In this document: positions 44,756 to 55,568 of the stretch, in pieces
Position numbering within the stretch: position 1 is the first letter of the stretch
Layout: the number at the start of each line of letters is the position of its first letter
Source of the DNA: Tubiluchus corallicola
Taxonomy: Eukaryota > Priapulida > Priapulimorpha > Priapulimorphida > Tubiluchidae
Length of the DNA stretch: 64,000 bases
Direction: 5' to 3'
Assembly (NCBI GenBank): GCA_030141605.1
Contig: JAQGDQ010000249.1
Span: 1-64,000, forward strand
Notes under the pieces: model-generated
The model's database searches: none
What the model was told of the DNA's origin: nothing
The model's input: the letters and a program-made list of their open reading frames with translations, nothing else
Program-made: the position numbers and the translations under genes

Positions 44756-45062
44756 GATGCAGACTTTAATTAAGTAAATGATACAAAATCTGATTCAACT
44801 CTTCTCTTCCCCTCCCATTTCCTCTCTTATGGCATTTTGATCTATTCTTTTTTATTCTACTTCGTTCAACAGTTTTGCACTTTCGTTCTTTCTAATCTAA
44901 TTTGCAGCTTGTACCTCGCGGTTAGAGCTTAGCATAGTATATTTGCTCTTGTACAGTTTTCGCATCTGCTAGCACTAGATCCGCATACAAAAGCCAAATC
45001 TTTTGATACCTAACAAACAATCGTATAGGCAATATCGTCTTTGCAATATAATATTAGTTTAG

Positions 45063-45101
45063 GTGTTGAGGTAACATTAGCTAGGTGGTAATATTAACAC
45101 A
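45063..45101 (+). promoter_or_regulatory. Conserved upstream block, unit 3
   Basis: GTGTTGAGGTAACATTAGCT followed by AGGTGGTAATATTAACAC. Confidence 0.4.
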
Positions 45102-45252
45102 GGTGGCAACACGAGAAGCCTTATTAAACACGAGACAGTTTGACAGATAAAACAAACATGTAGACTGGCACCCGGTGAATTAGCATACAGACTATTATGA
45201 TTAATGCAAATATATTTACAAAGTAATCGACCATAACATATTAGCATTGTAG

Positions 45253-45282
45253 TATAAAAGTGGTCAGCTGAAGAAATTTCAT
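45253..45282 (+). promoter_or_regulatory. Core promoter of receptor copy 3
   Basis: TATAAAAG at 45253-45260, 110 bp before the chosen ATG. The initiator region is slightly diverged (AATTTCATCATC). Confidence 0.6.
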
Positions 45283-45362
45283 CATCATCCTCCCTGGATA
45301 GGCATATTATGATTGTATAACGTGAATCAGCTAAAGTTAATGACTCAATGTTCAAAGCAAAA

Positions 45363-46745
45363 ATGACATTTGCATCATTTCTCAAAACGTGTGCCATTGT
45401 GTTTTATTTCCTTGAATGTTTTTGCATCAAAGGAACGTTGTGTAAAACTAAAACAAGGACTGAAAATTGTAACAGCTCGTATAACCTGTTCAATTTAGAT
45501 GCGCTTTATGGTAAAAACTCCGGAACAGAGGGTTATTCACTCCACGGAGAGATGCTTCGAGTGGGAGCATGGAGAGACGATGCTACGAAGCCATATCTAG
45601 ATCAGCTGCTCACGATGCTCAGCCAAGCAGCAAACTTCACGTACAAGGTGACATACATTAAACGTTCAGGAACTCTAAAAAATGTAATTGATACAGGAGA
45701 ATTCGACTTGTTATTGGGATTAGTCACAATGTTACCAGAAAGAGCAAAAAGTATGACGTTTCTTCACCCACTTGTTTATAGTTCTCATGTATTTATCACA
45801 AAAAGACATCAATTACAAGGTTTCAGTATAATAGATCCATTCACCACACTCGTGTGGCTGCTTCTGGTATTATATGGCATAGTTGTGGGTACAATACTTT
45901 ACTATATTGACTACAGCAAAAACCTGCCGTACATCGAGGAAGAGATTATAAAATGCAGCAACTGCCAAAGAAAACTGGAAAAACCAGTGATAAAGAATGA
46001 AAGTAAGGCGTACTTTACTCGGTTCACACTATCGTCGTACCTTCAACAAGGTGGAACATATTTACCAGAATGTTTATCTGCTAGGATGCTTATCGGATGG
46101 TGGTGGATTTTTGCTTGCATCATCACAGCCATGTACACGGGCACACTGGTTAGTAAATTATTTGTAAGCAAGCAAGTTTATCCATTCTCTACATTGCAAG
46201 AATTGATAGACAGCGACATAGTTCCTGTTACACTAGGTCAGTTCAGTGGCGCCATGCAGATGAAAAACAGACCGGAATTTAGACAACTGTGGCAGAGAAT
46301 GAAAGTAGATCCTAATGTACCTACCGACAGTGCAGAGATGGCATTGGAACTGACAGCTACTGGAAAATACACCTACTTCGGAGAAGAGACAAATACAAAG
46401 TTCTTCTTAATTAAGGATTATGAATTGCACGGAAAATGCAGATTTTCTGTTTCCCCGTTGTTGAAATTTTTGTCACCATCAGCATTAGTTGTACAAAAGA
46501 AAAGTAACTACACTGATGTCCTAAATTTTGCTCTTGCTACATTAAAGGAACACGGTCTTGTGGACAAACTGCTACAACGATTACTGCAGCCTTCGGAAAA
46601 ATGTTTAGACTCACCTGTTCAGCATGTAGGCACGTTATCAATTAATGTGGAGCAACTTGACGTAGTTTTTTGGGGGTTGATATATGGAATCGGTGTAGCA
46701 TTGTTTACAGTTATTAGCAAGCTTGCTTACAAGAAGTTTATGTGA
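45363..46745 (+). CDS. Ionotropic receptor (IR family), copy 3
   Basis: 460 residues from MTFASFLKTC. An in-frame ATG five codons earlier (45348) would add MFKAK, but 45363 aligns with the start of every sister copy. Same domain order as copy 1. Arg127 is present. S2 carries GQFSGAMQM, NTKFFLIKDYELHGKC and SVSPLLKFLSPS. It is closest to copy 4 (both have FGEET, VDPNVPTDSAEMALEL and QKKSNYTDVLNF), so these two are a recent duplicate pair. The C-terminal half of TM4 reads FTVISKLAYKKFM, where sisters have FTFISEL. Confidence 0.9.
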   Translation: MTFASFLKTCAIVFYFLECFCIKGTLCKTKTRTENCNSSYNLFNLDALYGKNSGTEGYSLHGEMLRVGAWRDDATKPYLDQLLTMLSQAANFTYKVTYIKRSGTLKNVIDTGEFDLLLGLVTMLPERAKSMTFLHPLVYSSHVFITKRHQLQGFSIIDPFTTLVWLLLVLYGIVVGTILYYIDYSKNLPYIEEEIIKCSNCQRKLEKPVIKNESKAYFTRFTLSSYLQQGGTYLPECLSARMLIGWWWIFACIITAMYTGTLVSKLFVSKQVYPFSTLQELIDSDIVPVTLGQFSGAMQMKNRPEFRQLWQRMKVDPNVPTDSAEMALELTATGKYTYFGEETNTKFFLIKDYELHGKCRFSVSPLLKFLSPSALVVQKKSNYTDVLNFALATLKEHGLVDKLLQRLLQPSEKCLDSPVQHVGTLSINVEQLDVVFWGLIYGIGVALFTVISKLAYKKFM

Positions 46746-48101
46746 AAAGCAACAGATATTGTACTAACCCTACAATCTCCAATCATTTACCCTTTTCAAG
46801 GTCATCAATAACTGCTGCTTGTTGGCTGATCTCAAACAGTTTTCCTATCTAATGATGGTAGTACATGTGCAGCTAAAAAAGAAGTGTGCCATGCAGTTCA
46901 GCATTGTGATAATCATAAACTGTCACAGATTTGATGCATTTAATCCACAATTTCAGGCTGTTTCCTTCAAATAACCTTGTGTATTGCAAAATGTTTCTTC
47001 GGCCGTGAAAAGCATCTGGAAACGTCAGACTAGACAAACTTTACCTTTCAAAACACCTACTTTCACACTTTTATATTCCTTGATTAGCATAAAGTTTTCC
47101 CATTACATGGTCGAACAACATAGGTGTAACATGTTCTTGTAATACTTTCCTAAAGGTGGCAGCACTTTATAAACATGTGCTTTACGTAATAGGTATATCA
47201 AGATGTAACATGATGTACCAAAAGTGGGATAAGTCATAATACGTCATAAATTATTTATTTTACATAACACCTTTACAACAACTTTGTGTAGCAAAATATG
47301 ATATTGTGTTCTGCAGCAAACAAGACCAGGCCATACTCTGCTATAGTATTCTTTTACTTGTTCAATGATGAATATCAACAATTTAACATGATGCTCAAAC
47401 CAGTGTGACATCCCCGTGAGAGTCAGTAAGCCAACATAAAACTTAGTCCCTTAACCTAGCAAAAGTGCAGCTTGTTGTCTGTTAACCTATTAAAGGTTGC
47501 ACAACAACTTCACACTCACACACTAAATCTGTGCATCTAGGCAATGTATCTAACTCCAGGCTTACATAGAACGTACTTCCTCAGGTTAGCAAGAATGCAG
47601 CTTGTTGTCTGTTAACTTATTAAAGGTTGCACAACAACTGCACACTCACAGAATAAATCCGTGCATCTAGGCAATGTATGTAACTCCAGGCTTATATAGA
47701 ACGTACTTCCTCAGGTTAGCAAGAATGCAGCTTGTTGTCTGTTAACCTATTAAAGGTTGCACAACAACTTCACACTCGCACATTAAATCTGTGCATCTAG
47801 GCAATGTATCTAACTCCAGGGTCATATAGAACGTACTTCCTCAGCCTAGTGAGTTGTGTCTACCAAGAGTACTTTTCTTACTTGCTCAGGCTTATTTGAA
47901 ATATTGTTCCATAGCCTGTATTGAGCTGTACCAACTAGTACTTACCAGGTATTATCAAGCTGCTCATTAGAGCAAGAACATATTCGTCATCTGCGGTTAC
48001 TACTGACCTAATTGCTGATGGATTTGTACGTGATAATTAGCTGTCAGCTAAGAGTGGATAAGCTAAATGGAAAGTAAATGATGAAATTTATTGGAGTATG
48101 T
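46746..48101 (+). other. 3' flank of copy 3 (type A)
   Basis: Type-A flank with three copies of the about 130-bp tandem unit (about 47450-47830, CACTCACA...AATCTGTGCATCTAGGCA), where units 1 and 5 have two. It ends at the hAT insertion point. Confidence 0.6.
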
Positions 48102-50667
48102 TCCATATGCAGGCCACTTTATTTAGGTCATTTGACCTAAATAGCCTAAATAGCTTATTTAGGTTGTTTTTCAGATTTTATTTAGGTCATTTTAGGTTTT
48201 TGTTAAATTAGTGCTGAATTCGATGCCAAAAAGTCAGATTTTTAGGCTGTTATAGTGATATTCATTTATTTTGTTCTTTCATTTCAACACAGTGAATAAA
48301 TTGTACCAAATTATTCCTTATCACTATCAGTTATCACATTTTCATCAGTTCGAAAAACTGTTTTGGTTGGAGGCACCCCTCCAGGCTGAAGTCTGTCATG
48401 CTCTGCTTGTAGCAATCTTTGATTTCCCCAACAATGCTAAAGTCAGCCTCTACAGTAGCAGTTGACGGAAAGAGAGTTGCATGTCCTCCAGAAAATTCCA
48501 TCAAGGAAGAGTAGCGATCGAAGTTCTTCCAAGCTTGAAGGAATGGTGTGTCGTCCGTCATCGTATCCAATGCAGTCTTGGTGGGTTCATTGTCTCTGTA
48601 GTCTCTCTTCAGACCATGAAATTCTGTCTCAAGGTTTTCAATCTGTTTTTGGTCCCATCCAGCATCTCGGAGACGAACTAAATTTTTTCGAATCAAGTTT
48701 GTTAAATCCGCTCCTGACAGCTTCACCAAGGCTCGAGGCAATAAATTAGGGAGTTCCAACAAACTTGCCCCGGTCTCGTCGTCAGCATCAAGAACACCTT
48801 GAATTCCGTCAACTAGTCCAGTGAACAGCCTCCCAAAGGATCGGTAAATCTTCACCCTCTCATCTTCCGTACAGCCATCCAGTACATTTGAGACCCACAA
48901 ACCCAAATTGAAAGTGAACCTCTCCCCTTCTTCATCGGAACACATGAATTTTCCATCGTCATCTTCTTCAACCTCACACAGCTCCTTTACATTCGAAATG
49001 AGTTTCCTGACTTTCTCTCGTTGCTCCATCAGGTGAATTTTCTTTCCCTGTAGGTAAGACACTGTAACTTGGACATCAGTGGCAACCAAATTCAGTCCAC
49101 ATAGTAGGATCCACCATGGTCCGGGTTTACGAGCTTCACCTACACCAGGGTTCTTTTCCTCCAAGTACTCAAGCACTCTTTCCTTGTGCTCCACAAGCCA
49201 AGAAGTCACCCGCTTCAGCGAACTCCACCTTGTGTTCACGAACCGCGGACAGGTAGATTTCATCTCGGATTGTAGGTTGTATTGCCTCCGCAAATAGTTG
49301 ATCAACTGGCAGAGACTGGGAACGAAATTTCCTTCACCGAATTCCGAGTACTTGTCCTGCATGACAAGGTCAATCTGATGTAACTGGCACCATACCTTGA
49401 AGATTGGCTCCTCAGCTGTCTGTCCAAAACGAGTTGCCACACCTGAGATGGTGCCCGTCATTGTAGGTTCACCATCGCTAGTGAAAGCGATCAGTCGTCG
49501 ACGCCAGGTTGGCAGAATCGCGTCCAGCAACTTGCCGCATGCATTGAAAATGTTTGCAGCTGTTTTCCGGTAATGCATTGGCACAGCGAGCAAGTGGAGA
49601 TTCTGCACATCTCCAGCATAGTAGAATCGGACGCGGATGTCGAGGTAGTTCATTCCACATTTGTGGCCTGAGTCAATTGCAATTAAGAAAGCCCAACACT
49701 TGCTTAGGATGTCTGAGAGCTTTTGCAGGTTCGCTGCAACAAAAACACGTACAAACGTTGCACATTTTCCTTCGGTGCAGCCCACGTAAACAGCAGAGTT
49801 TGTTTCCTCTTTTGTTGACTTAGCAAAAGCCGCAGCTTGTCGGAAACTCGCTCCATCGTGAATAAACTTGACTGCTAGTCGAAACTGAGAAGACGACTTT
49901 AGGTTGACCTCAAGCTGATTGTCGTCATCCCTGTCCTCGAACACTGCCATTGCACGAGCGAAAGAAAGTCCCTCGAGGTCACCAGGATCGAACAACATCC
50001 CACCAATGATGTCATTCACGATTGAAGCTTTCACTTTGAAGCGAATAAGTGCCTCACCTTCAAAATGGATCGCCAACGTTTGCTCTCGAGGGACAGTTTT
50101 GTCAAAGAATTTCTTCTTATCTTCTGAGCTGAGTTTTTGATAATCACTCCACCTAACTGCATGTTGATTTTCTAAATGTTGTTTGTAGTGACCTGCTCGA
50201 AATGTTGTGAACAGCTTGACATTTTCTGTTCGCTGGCGTTTGGCTCCTGGCTTCTCCTCGCGACCAAAATAATAACAAAACTCACATCGTGAAGCCACGA
50301 CTGCCTGCGTCTTCGGGTGCCTCTGCACGATCTTCAGCCCATAAGCAAGCTCGTGGGATGGACTAAAAGAAGCCATCTATGACTGAGGAGAGACAAGGAA
50401 GAATTAGAACGAGTAGGCCTAGTCTCATTTAAGTAAAAGAAAGTATGGGGGCTTGACGACGCAACAATCAATGACGTCACAATGATTACGGGACGCCACG
50501 TGGCTTGTTTCTTCTAATTCTCGCTCCTCCGACGCGCAAAAAAGCAGCGACGATCCGAAAAATGAAAAAGAGCAAAAATGTTATTTAGGTTGTTTTTCAA
50601 ATCTTATTTAGGTCATTTTAGGTCATTTTAGGCCTAAACAACCTAAATAAAGTGGCCTGTCCATATG
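48102..50667. mobile_element. Complete hAT-superfamily DNA transposon with perfect target duplication
   Basis: The element is 48110-50659, 2550 bp. Both ends carry the perfect inverted repeat CAGGCCACTTTATTTAGGT. TCCATATG flanks it at 48102-48109 and 50660-50667, the 8-bp duplication expected of hAT. Subterminal TTATTTAGGTCATTTTAGGT copies lie inside both ends. It holds one uninterrupted transposase ORF on the minus strand. Sister units 1 and 5 keep the uninterrupted target (39495-39502; 59546-59553), so this insertion happened after the array formed. Confidence 0.97.
48334..50376 (-). CDS. hAT-family transposase
   Basis: 680 residues, full length for a hAT transposase, cutting and rejoining its own element's ends by DDE/RNase-H-like catalysis. 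A BED-like zinc finger is near the N-terminus (C31-x2-C34 ... H67-x4-H72). The first catalytic Asp is probably D235 (AIDSGHK). The second is D301 in TSDGEPTMTG, followed by the hAT C-x2-H signature at C330/H333 (WCQLHQ). The catalytic Glu is probably E643 in TVEADFSIVG, part of the C-terminal dimerisation region. The start ATG at 50376 is the first Met of the frame. There are no internal stops or frameshifts, so the element may still be active. Codon use is more GC-rich than the host receptor genes around it, as expected of a newcomer. Confidence 0.93.
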   Translation of the reverse strand: MASFSPSHELAYGLKIVQRHPKTQAVVASRCEFCYYFGREEKPGAKRQRTENVKLFTTFRAGHYKQHLENQHAVRWSDYQKLSSEDKKKFFDKTVPREQTLAIHFEGEALIRFKVKASIVNDIIGGMLFDPGDLEGLSFARAMAVFEDRDDDNQLEVNLKSSSQFRLAVKFIHDGASFRQAAAFAKSTKEETNSAVYVGCTEGKCATFVRVFVAANLQKLSDILSKCWAFLIAIDSGHKCGMNYLDIRVRFYYAGDVQNLHLLAVPMHYRKTAANIFNACGKLLDAILPTWRRRLIAFTSDGEPTMTGTISGVATRFGQTAEEPIFKVWCQLHQIDLVMQDKYSEFGEGNFVPSLCQLINYLRRQYNLQSEMKSTCPRFVNTRWSSLKRVTSWLVEHKERVLEYLEEKNPGVGEARKPGPWWILLCGLNLVATDVQVTVSYLQGKKIHLMEQREKVRKLISNVKELCEVEEDDDGKFMCSDEEGERFTFNLGLWVSNVLDGCTEDERVKIYRSFGRLFTGLVDGIQGVLDADDETGASLLELPNLLPRALVKLSGADLTNLIRKNLVRLRDAGWDQKQIENLETEFHGLKRDYRDNEPTKTALDTMTDDTPFLQAWKNFDRYSSLMEFSGGHATLFPSTATVEADFSIVGEIKDCYKQSMTDFSLEGCLQPKQFFELMKM

Positions 50668-52029
50668 TGAGTAGATGAGATATCTCATTGTAAAAGTCAG
50701 TTGTTTATCTGATACAGTAAACTATGTATAACTTGAACTGGTATAACTCGAATTCTTGCGTATCTCGAACTGGTCCCCTGGACCAGATTTTTTCCTTTCA
50801 TTTATCCCTTTAATAAACATCGTGTAACTCAAAATCTGCAACTCAAACTATCGCATTAAGTTCCAAGCACAGTTTTTAAGAATCAGATTGAAATGACCTC
50901 GCCTGTCGGGAACAGCCTCCCAAGCGAGAAGTTCTTTGTGAAAATGTGCACCACATTACGATTTTAACTGCTAGTTTCAGCAAAAATGCTAAATTGCTTG
51001 TGTTACCTTAATAGAATGCTGCACACAACATGACTTAGCAAACATGGTTTAATGTATATCATAATATTATTATTGCCAAATTCTATTAACCATGCTACTC
51101 AAACTACACAATACATGACATAGACTTGGTGAGATTCTGCCATATACATTTTGTATTATAATAAATTGCAGCTATGACGGATGACCCAAATACTAAACTA
51201 AAGAAAGCATTGCTTAATACTATTTTAAATTAAATTATATTTTAATCTGTTGTCTCATTTGTGAAATCTTACTAACCTTTAGATTTTATCATTATGATTT
51301 TAATCTTTAATCACCTTAATTTTGACCTTATGTAGTTTTATTCTTAACTACTGTTTAGCAATGATAATTTTAAACATTTAATTTTTCTTTATTGGGTGTG
51401 ACTTTTATTAGTACTTTTACTTTTACTTCGTAGCACTTTTAGTCTAAAATGTTGTTTTACCCCTAATCTAGTTCTGTTACACTTAGTAAATAATTTTTAA
51501 CTGTTTTTTAATCTTTAAATTTGTCATTTTTCAATTATACTTTGTAAATTTTTTTGAATTTTAACTTTATAACTCTTAATAGACTTATTTTCTGAAACTT
51601 GTTAACAATTTAAAATTCCTAATTCTTGATGCTTAAGGTTGTAATTAAAATGTTCATTTAATTTAATGTATGCTATTAATGTGTAATTTTTATTTGTTTA
51701 ATTTCACTTATTTGAAATTATCTATTTAAAGTGCTAATCATGCATGAACCATCGTGAAAATATTGTATTATATTCAGTTCTGATTCACATCCATGTAAAA
51801 AATAAATTTCTGTTTTATTCTGTTCTAAGGATGATCCATGATTTGTTTAGAGTGAATCCACTTGGCGATTTCAAAGGAGATGTTGTTTGAAACCTTTCTC
51901 CTATAGGGCCCCGTATTAGCGAAAATTTAAAAAAATGCATAAAATTTAAGGAATTAAAATTTTGAAAATCCGCAAAAACATGATTTTGTGTCTGTTAATT
52001 CCAAGTCCTGACCTAACATTTCTTACAGC
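50668..52029 (+). other. Remainder of the spacer after the hAT insertion
   Basis: Resumes the inter-unit spacer at GTGAGTAGATGAGATATCTC, exactly where unit 1 continues after its empty site. It contains the pogo-like AACTGGTATAACTCGAATTC region, the LINE-like WNSLP end (about 50905-50970) and AT-rich shared sequence. Confidence 0.6.
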
Positions 52030-52300
52030 TTTAATCCCAATGTGGAGTGTTAGGAGTTTTCCTTAAATTTATTATATAACCTGTTGCGACGAAGCTTTTG
52101 TATTGTTATATTGGGATTCATCCAAGGATCGTTTCCTGGATGATTCGTTACTGTTTGATTTGGGATAGATCCACAACACAGTTTGTAAATGCATCAATAA
52201 CTAACTTGCATGTTTGGTTTACATTGAGAGTTATTAAAGCATCCAGATGACACTTGATAATTGATTAGGAAAAATATAAAGTATCAACATTATATCAACA
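52030..52300 (-). pseudogene. LINE endonuclease fragment in unit 4, truncated
   Basis: Only the downstream half of the relic is present. At about 52292 the sequence jumps from ATAAAGTATCAACATTATAT to the region corresponding to about 52310 on, deleting the LINEPTHIS-coding part and the following about 350 bp present in units 1-3. Confidence 0.55.
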
Positions 52301-52429
52301 CATCTGCTAGCTCCAGTGCGCATACAAAAGCCAGGTCTTTTGAAACCTAGCAAACAAATGCATAGCCAATAACGTTTACGAAGATGTATGTTTTGCAGAA
52401 TTCTGCTTTTCAATATGTTATTAGGTTAG

Positions 52430-52468
52430 GTGTTGAGGTAACATTAGCTAGGTGATAATATTAACACA
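52430..52468 (+). promoter_or_regulatory. Conserved upstream block, unit 4
   Basis: GTGTTGAGGTAACATTAGCT followed by AGGTGATAATATTAACAC. Confidence 0.4.
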
Positions 52469-52548
52469 GTTGGCAACAAGAGAAGCCATATTAAACAACA
52501 GTATTAAATATATTTACAAAGTACTCGACCATAACATTGGCATTGTAG

Positions 52549-52577
52549 TATAAGTGGTCAGCTGAACACATTTTCAT
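52549..52577 (+). promoter_or_regulatory. Altered core promoter of receptor copy 4
   Basis: TATAAGTG replaces TATAAAAGTG of the other copies, a 2-base deletion inside the TATA box. Spacing to the ATG is 104 bp. Expression may be weakened (inference). Confidence 0.55.
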
Positions 52578-52652
52578 CTTTGCTGCATAGTCATATTATG
52601 ACTGTATAATGTGAATCAGCTAAAGTTTGTGATTCAAACCAACAAAGCAAAA

Positions 52653-54035
52653 ATGTCGTTTGCATCATTTCTCAAAACTTGTGCCATTGTTTTTTATTTC
52701 CTTGAATGTTTTTGCATCAAAGGAACGTTGTGTAACACTAAAACAAGGACTGAAAATTGTAACAGTTTGTATAACCAGTACAATTTAGAAGTGCTTTATG
52801 GTAAAAACTTCAGAACACAGGGTTATTTACTCCACGGAGAGATGCTTCGAGTGGGAGCATGGAGAGAAGATGCTACGAAGCCATATCTAGACCAACTGCT
52901 TACGATGCTCAGCCAAGCAGCAAACTTCACGTACAAGGTGACATACATTAAACGTTCAGGAACTCTAAAAAATATAATTGATACAGGAGAATTCGACTTG
53001 TTTTTGGGATTAGTCACAATGTTACCAGAAAGAGCAAAAAGCATGACGTTTCTTCACCCACTTGTTTATAATTCTCAGGTATTTATCACAAAAAGACATC
53101 AATTACAAGGTTTCAATATAATAGACCCATTCACCACACTCGTGTGGCTGCTTCTGGTATTATATGGCATAGTAGTGGGTACAATACTTTACTATATTGA
53201 CTACAGCAAAAACCTGCCGTACAACGAGGAAGAGATTATAAAATGCAGCAACTGCCAAAGAAAACTGGAAAAACCTGTGATAAAGAATGAAAGCAAGGCG
53301 TACTTTACTCGGTTCACACTATCGTCGTACCTACAACAAGGTGGAACATATTTACCAGAATGTTTATCTGCTAGGATGCTTATCGGATGGTGGTGGATTT
53401 TTGCTTGCATCATCACAGCCATGTACACGGGCACACTGGTTAGTAAATTATTTGTAAGCAAGCAAGTTTATCCATTCTCCACATTGCAAGAATTGATAGA
53501 CAGCGACATAGTTCCTGTTACACTAGGTCAGTTCAGTGGCACCATGCAGATGAAAAACAGACCGGATTTTGGACAACTGTGGCAGAGAATGAAAGTAGAT
53601 CCTAATGTACCTACTGACAGTGCAGAGATGGCATTGGAACTGACAGCTACTGGAAAATACACCTACTTCGGAGAAGAGACTCATGCAAAGTTCTTCTTAA
53701 TTAAGGATTATGAATTACACGGAAAATGCAGATTTTCTGTTTCCCCGTTGTTGAAATTTTTGTCACCATCAGCATTAGTTGTACAAAAGAAAAGTAACTA
53801 CACTGATGTCCTAAATTTTGCTCTTGCTACATTAAAGGAACACGGTCTTGTGGACAAACTGCTACAACGATTACTGCAGCCTTCGGAAAAATGTTTAGAC
53901 TCACCTGTTCAGCATGTAGGCACGTTATCAATTAATGTGGAGCAACTTAATGTAGTTTTTTGGGGGTTGATATATGGAATCGGTGTAGCATTGTTTACAT
54001 TTATAAGCGAGCTTGCTTATAAGAAGTTTATGTGA
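52653..54035 (+). CDS. Ionotropic receptor (IR family), copy 4
   Basis: 460 residues from MSFASFLKTC. The open frame extends 14 codons further upstream to a GTG, but the start aligned with the sisters is 52653. Domain order as in copy 1, with Arg127 present. Nearly identical to copy 3 in S2 (GQFSGTMQM, FFLIKDYELHGKC, FLSPSALVVQKKSNYTDVLN), with a private RPDFGQLW where the others have RPEFRQLW or RPEFRRVW. The signal-like start is followed by NTKTRTENCNS (others have KTKTRTENC). Its 3' flank is type B, as in copy 2, although its coding sequence pairs with copy 3 (whose flank is type A). Confidence 0.9.
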   Translation: MSFASFLKTCAIVFYFLECFCIKGTLCNTKTRTENCNSLYNQYNLEVLYGKNFRTQGYLLHGEMLRVGAWREDATKPYLDQLLTMLSQAANFTYKVTYIKRSGTLKNIIDTGEFDLFLGLVTMLPERAKSMTFLHPLVYNSQVFITKRHQLQGFNIIDPFTTLVWLLLVLYGIVVGTILYYIDYSKNLPYNEEEIIKCSNCQRKLEKPVIKNESKAYFTRFTLSSYLQQGGTYLPECLSARMLIGWWWIFACIITAMYTGTLVSKLFVSKQVYPFSTLQELIDSDIVPVTLGQFSGTMQMKNRPDFGQLWQRMKVDPNVPTDSAEMALELTATGKYTYFGEETHAKFFLIKDYELHGKCRFSVSPLLKFLSPSALVVQKKSNYTDVLNFALATLKEHGLVDKLLQRLLQPSEKCLDSPVQHVGTLSINVEQLNVVFWGLIYGIGVALFTFISELAYKKFM

Positions 54036-55568
54036 AAATCAATAGTTTATGTGCTGACCTCATTGCTGACGGATTTGTAGATGATAATCATTTATCAGCT
54101 AACAGTGGATGTGCTAAATGGAAAGTAAAGAATGAAATTGACTGGAGTGTGTTCCGTATGCGAGTAGATGAGATATCTCATAGTAAAAGTCAGTTGTTTA
54201 GCTGATGCGGTAAACTATGTATAACTTGAACTGGTATAATTTGAATTCTTGCGTATCTCGAACAGATCTTGTGGACCGGATTTTCCTTTCACTTTTCCTT
54301 TTAATAAACATCGTGTAACTCAGATTATCGCGTAACTTGAACCAAATTCCCGGTACAGTTTTTAAGAAATGTACTGAAATTATCTCGCCTGTCTGGAACA
54401 GCCTCCCAAGCGAGAAGTCTTACGTGAAAGCGTTCACCACATTACGATTTTAACTGCTAGTTTCAGCAAAAATGCTAAATTGCTTGTGTTACCTTAGTAG
54501 AACGCTGCACACGACATGGCTTAACGAACATGGTATAACGTAGATCACAATATTAGTATTGCTAAATTCTATTAACAGTGCTACTCAGACCACAGTACAT
54601 GATGTAGGCAGGTGACTGTAGGTCTGGTGCCATATTTAGACTTGGTGAGGCCCTAGACTATATAAAGCCCTGGGCCTGGTCTCAGAAAACTTGAAAATAT
54701 ATACGCCTCTTAATTATTTAATATCTAAGTGAGCAATACAAATTATTTTTAAATGAATGACTTTCTGGCAACATATTAATAATTTGGTTGGCTTAAACTC
54801 TTTCATATACATTTTATGTTAGAATAAAATGCAGCTATGACGGACGACCCAAATACTAAACTATGGGGAAAAATGGCAAAAATTGAAAAAATCGTAAAAA
54901 ATGCAAATCTCGAAAATTTTGGAAATCATTTAACAAGTTTTATATGGTTTATCAGAAAAACAGTTAAAGAAAGCATTGCTTAATTCTATTTTAAATTAAA
55001 TTATATTTTAATCGGTTTTTGAAATCTTAGCAAGTTTTAGATTTTATGATTCTGATTTTAATCTTTAATCACCTTAATTTTGACTTCATGTAGTTTTGTT
55101 CTTAATTACTGTATCGCAATGATAATTATAATCATTTATTTTTCTTAATTGTGTATGACTTTTGTCAGTACTTTTACTTCTTAGTATTTTAGTCTAAAAT
55201 ATTGTTTTACCCCTAATGTAGTTGTGCTATATTTACTAAATAATTTTTAACTGATTTTTAAGCTTTAAATTTTTTAGTTTTCAATTATACTTTATAAATT
55301 TTTGAATTTTAACTTTATGGCTCTTATTAGACATATTTTCTGAAACTTATTAACAATTTAAAATTCCTAATTTTTGATGCTTAAGGTTTTAATTAAAATG
55401 TTCATTTAATTTAATGTATGCTATTAATGTGTAATTTTTATTTGTTTAATTTCACTTATTTGAAATTAGCTATTTAAAGTGCTAATCATGCATGAACCAT
55501 CATGGAAATATTGTATTATATTCAATTTTGATCCAAATCCATGTAAAAAAATAAATTTCTGTTTTATT
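54036..55568 (+). other. 3' flank of copy 4 (type B) and spacer
   Basis: Type-B flank as after copy 2, then the GGCCCTAGACTATATAAAGC segment (about 54650) and AT-rich shared spacer, ending at the run of N. Confidence 0.6.

Noticed and set aside
52611-52652. Upstream extension of receptor copy 4 by 14 codons
   Set aside because: It starts at GTG, and all sister genes start at the ATG equivalent to 52653.
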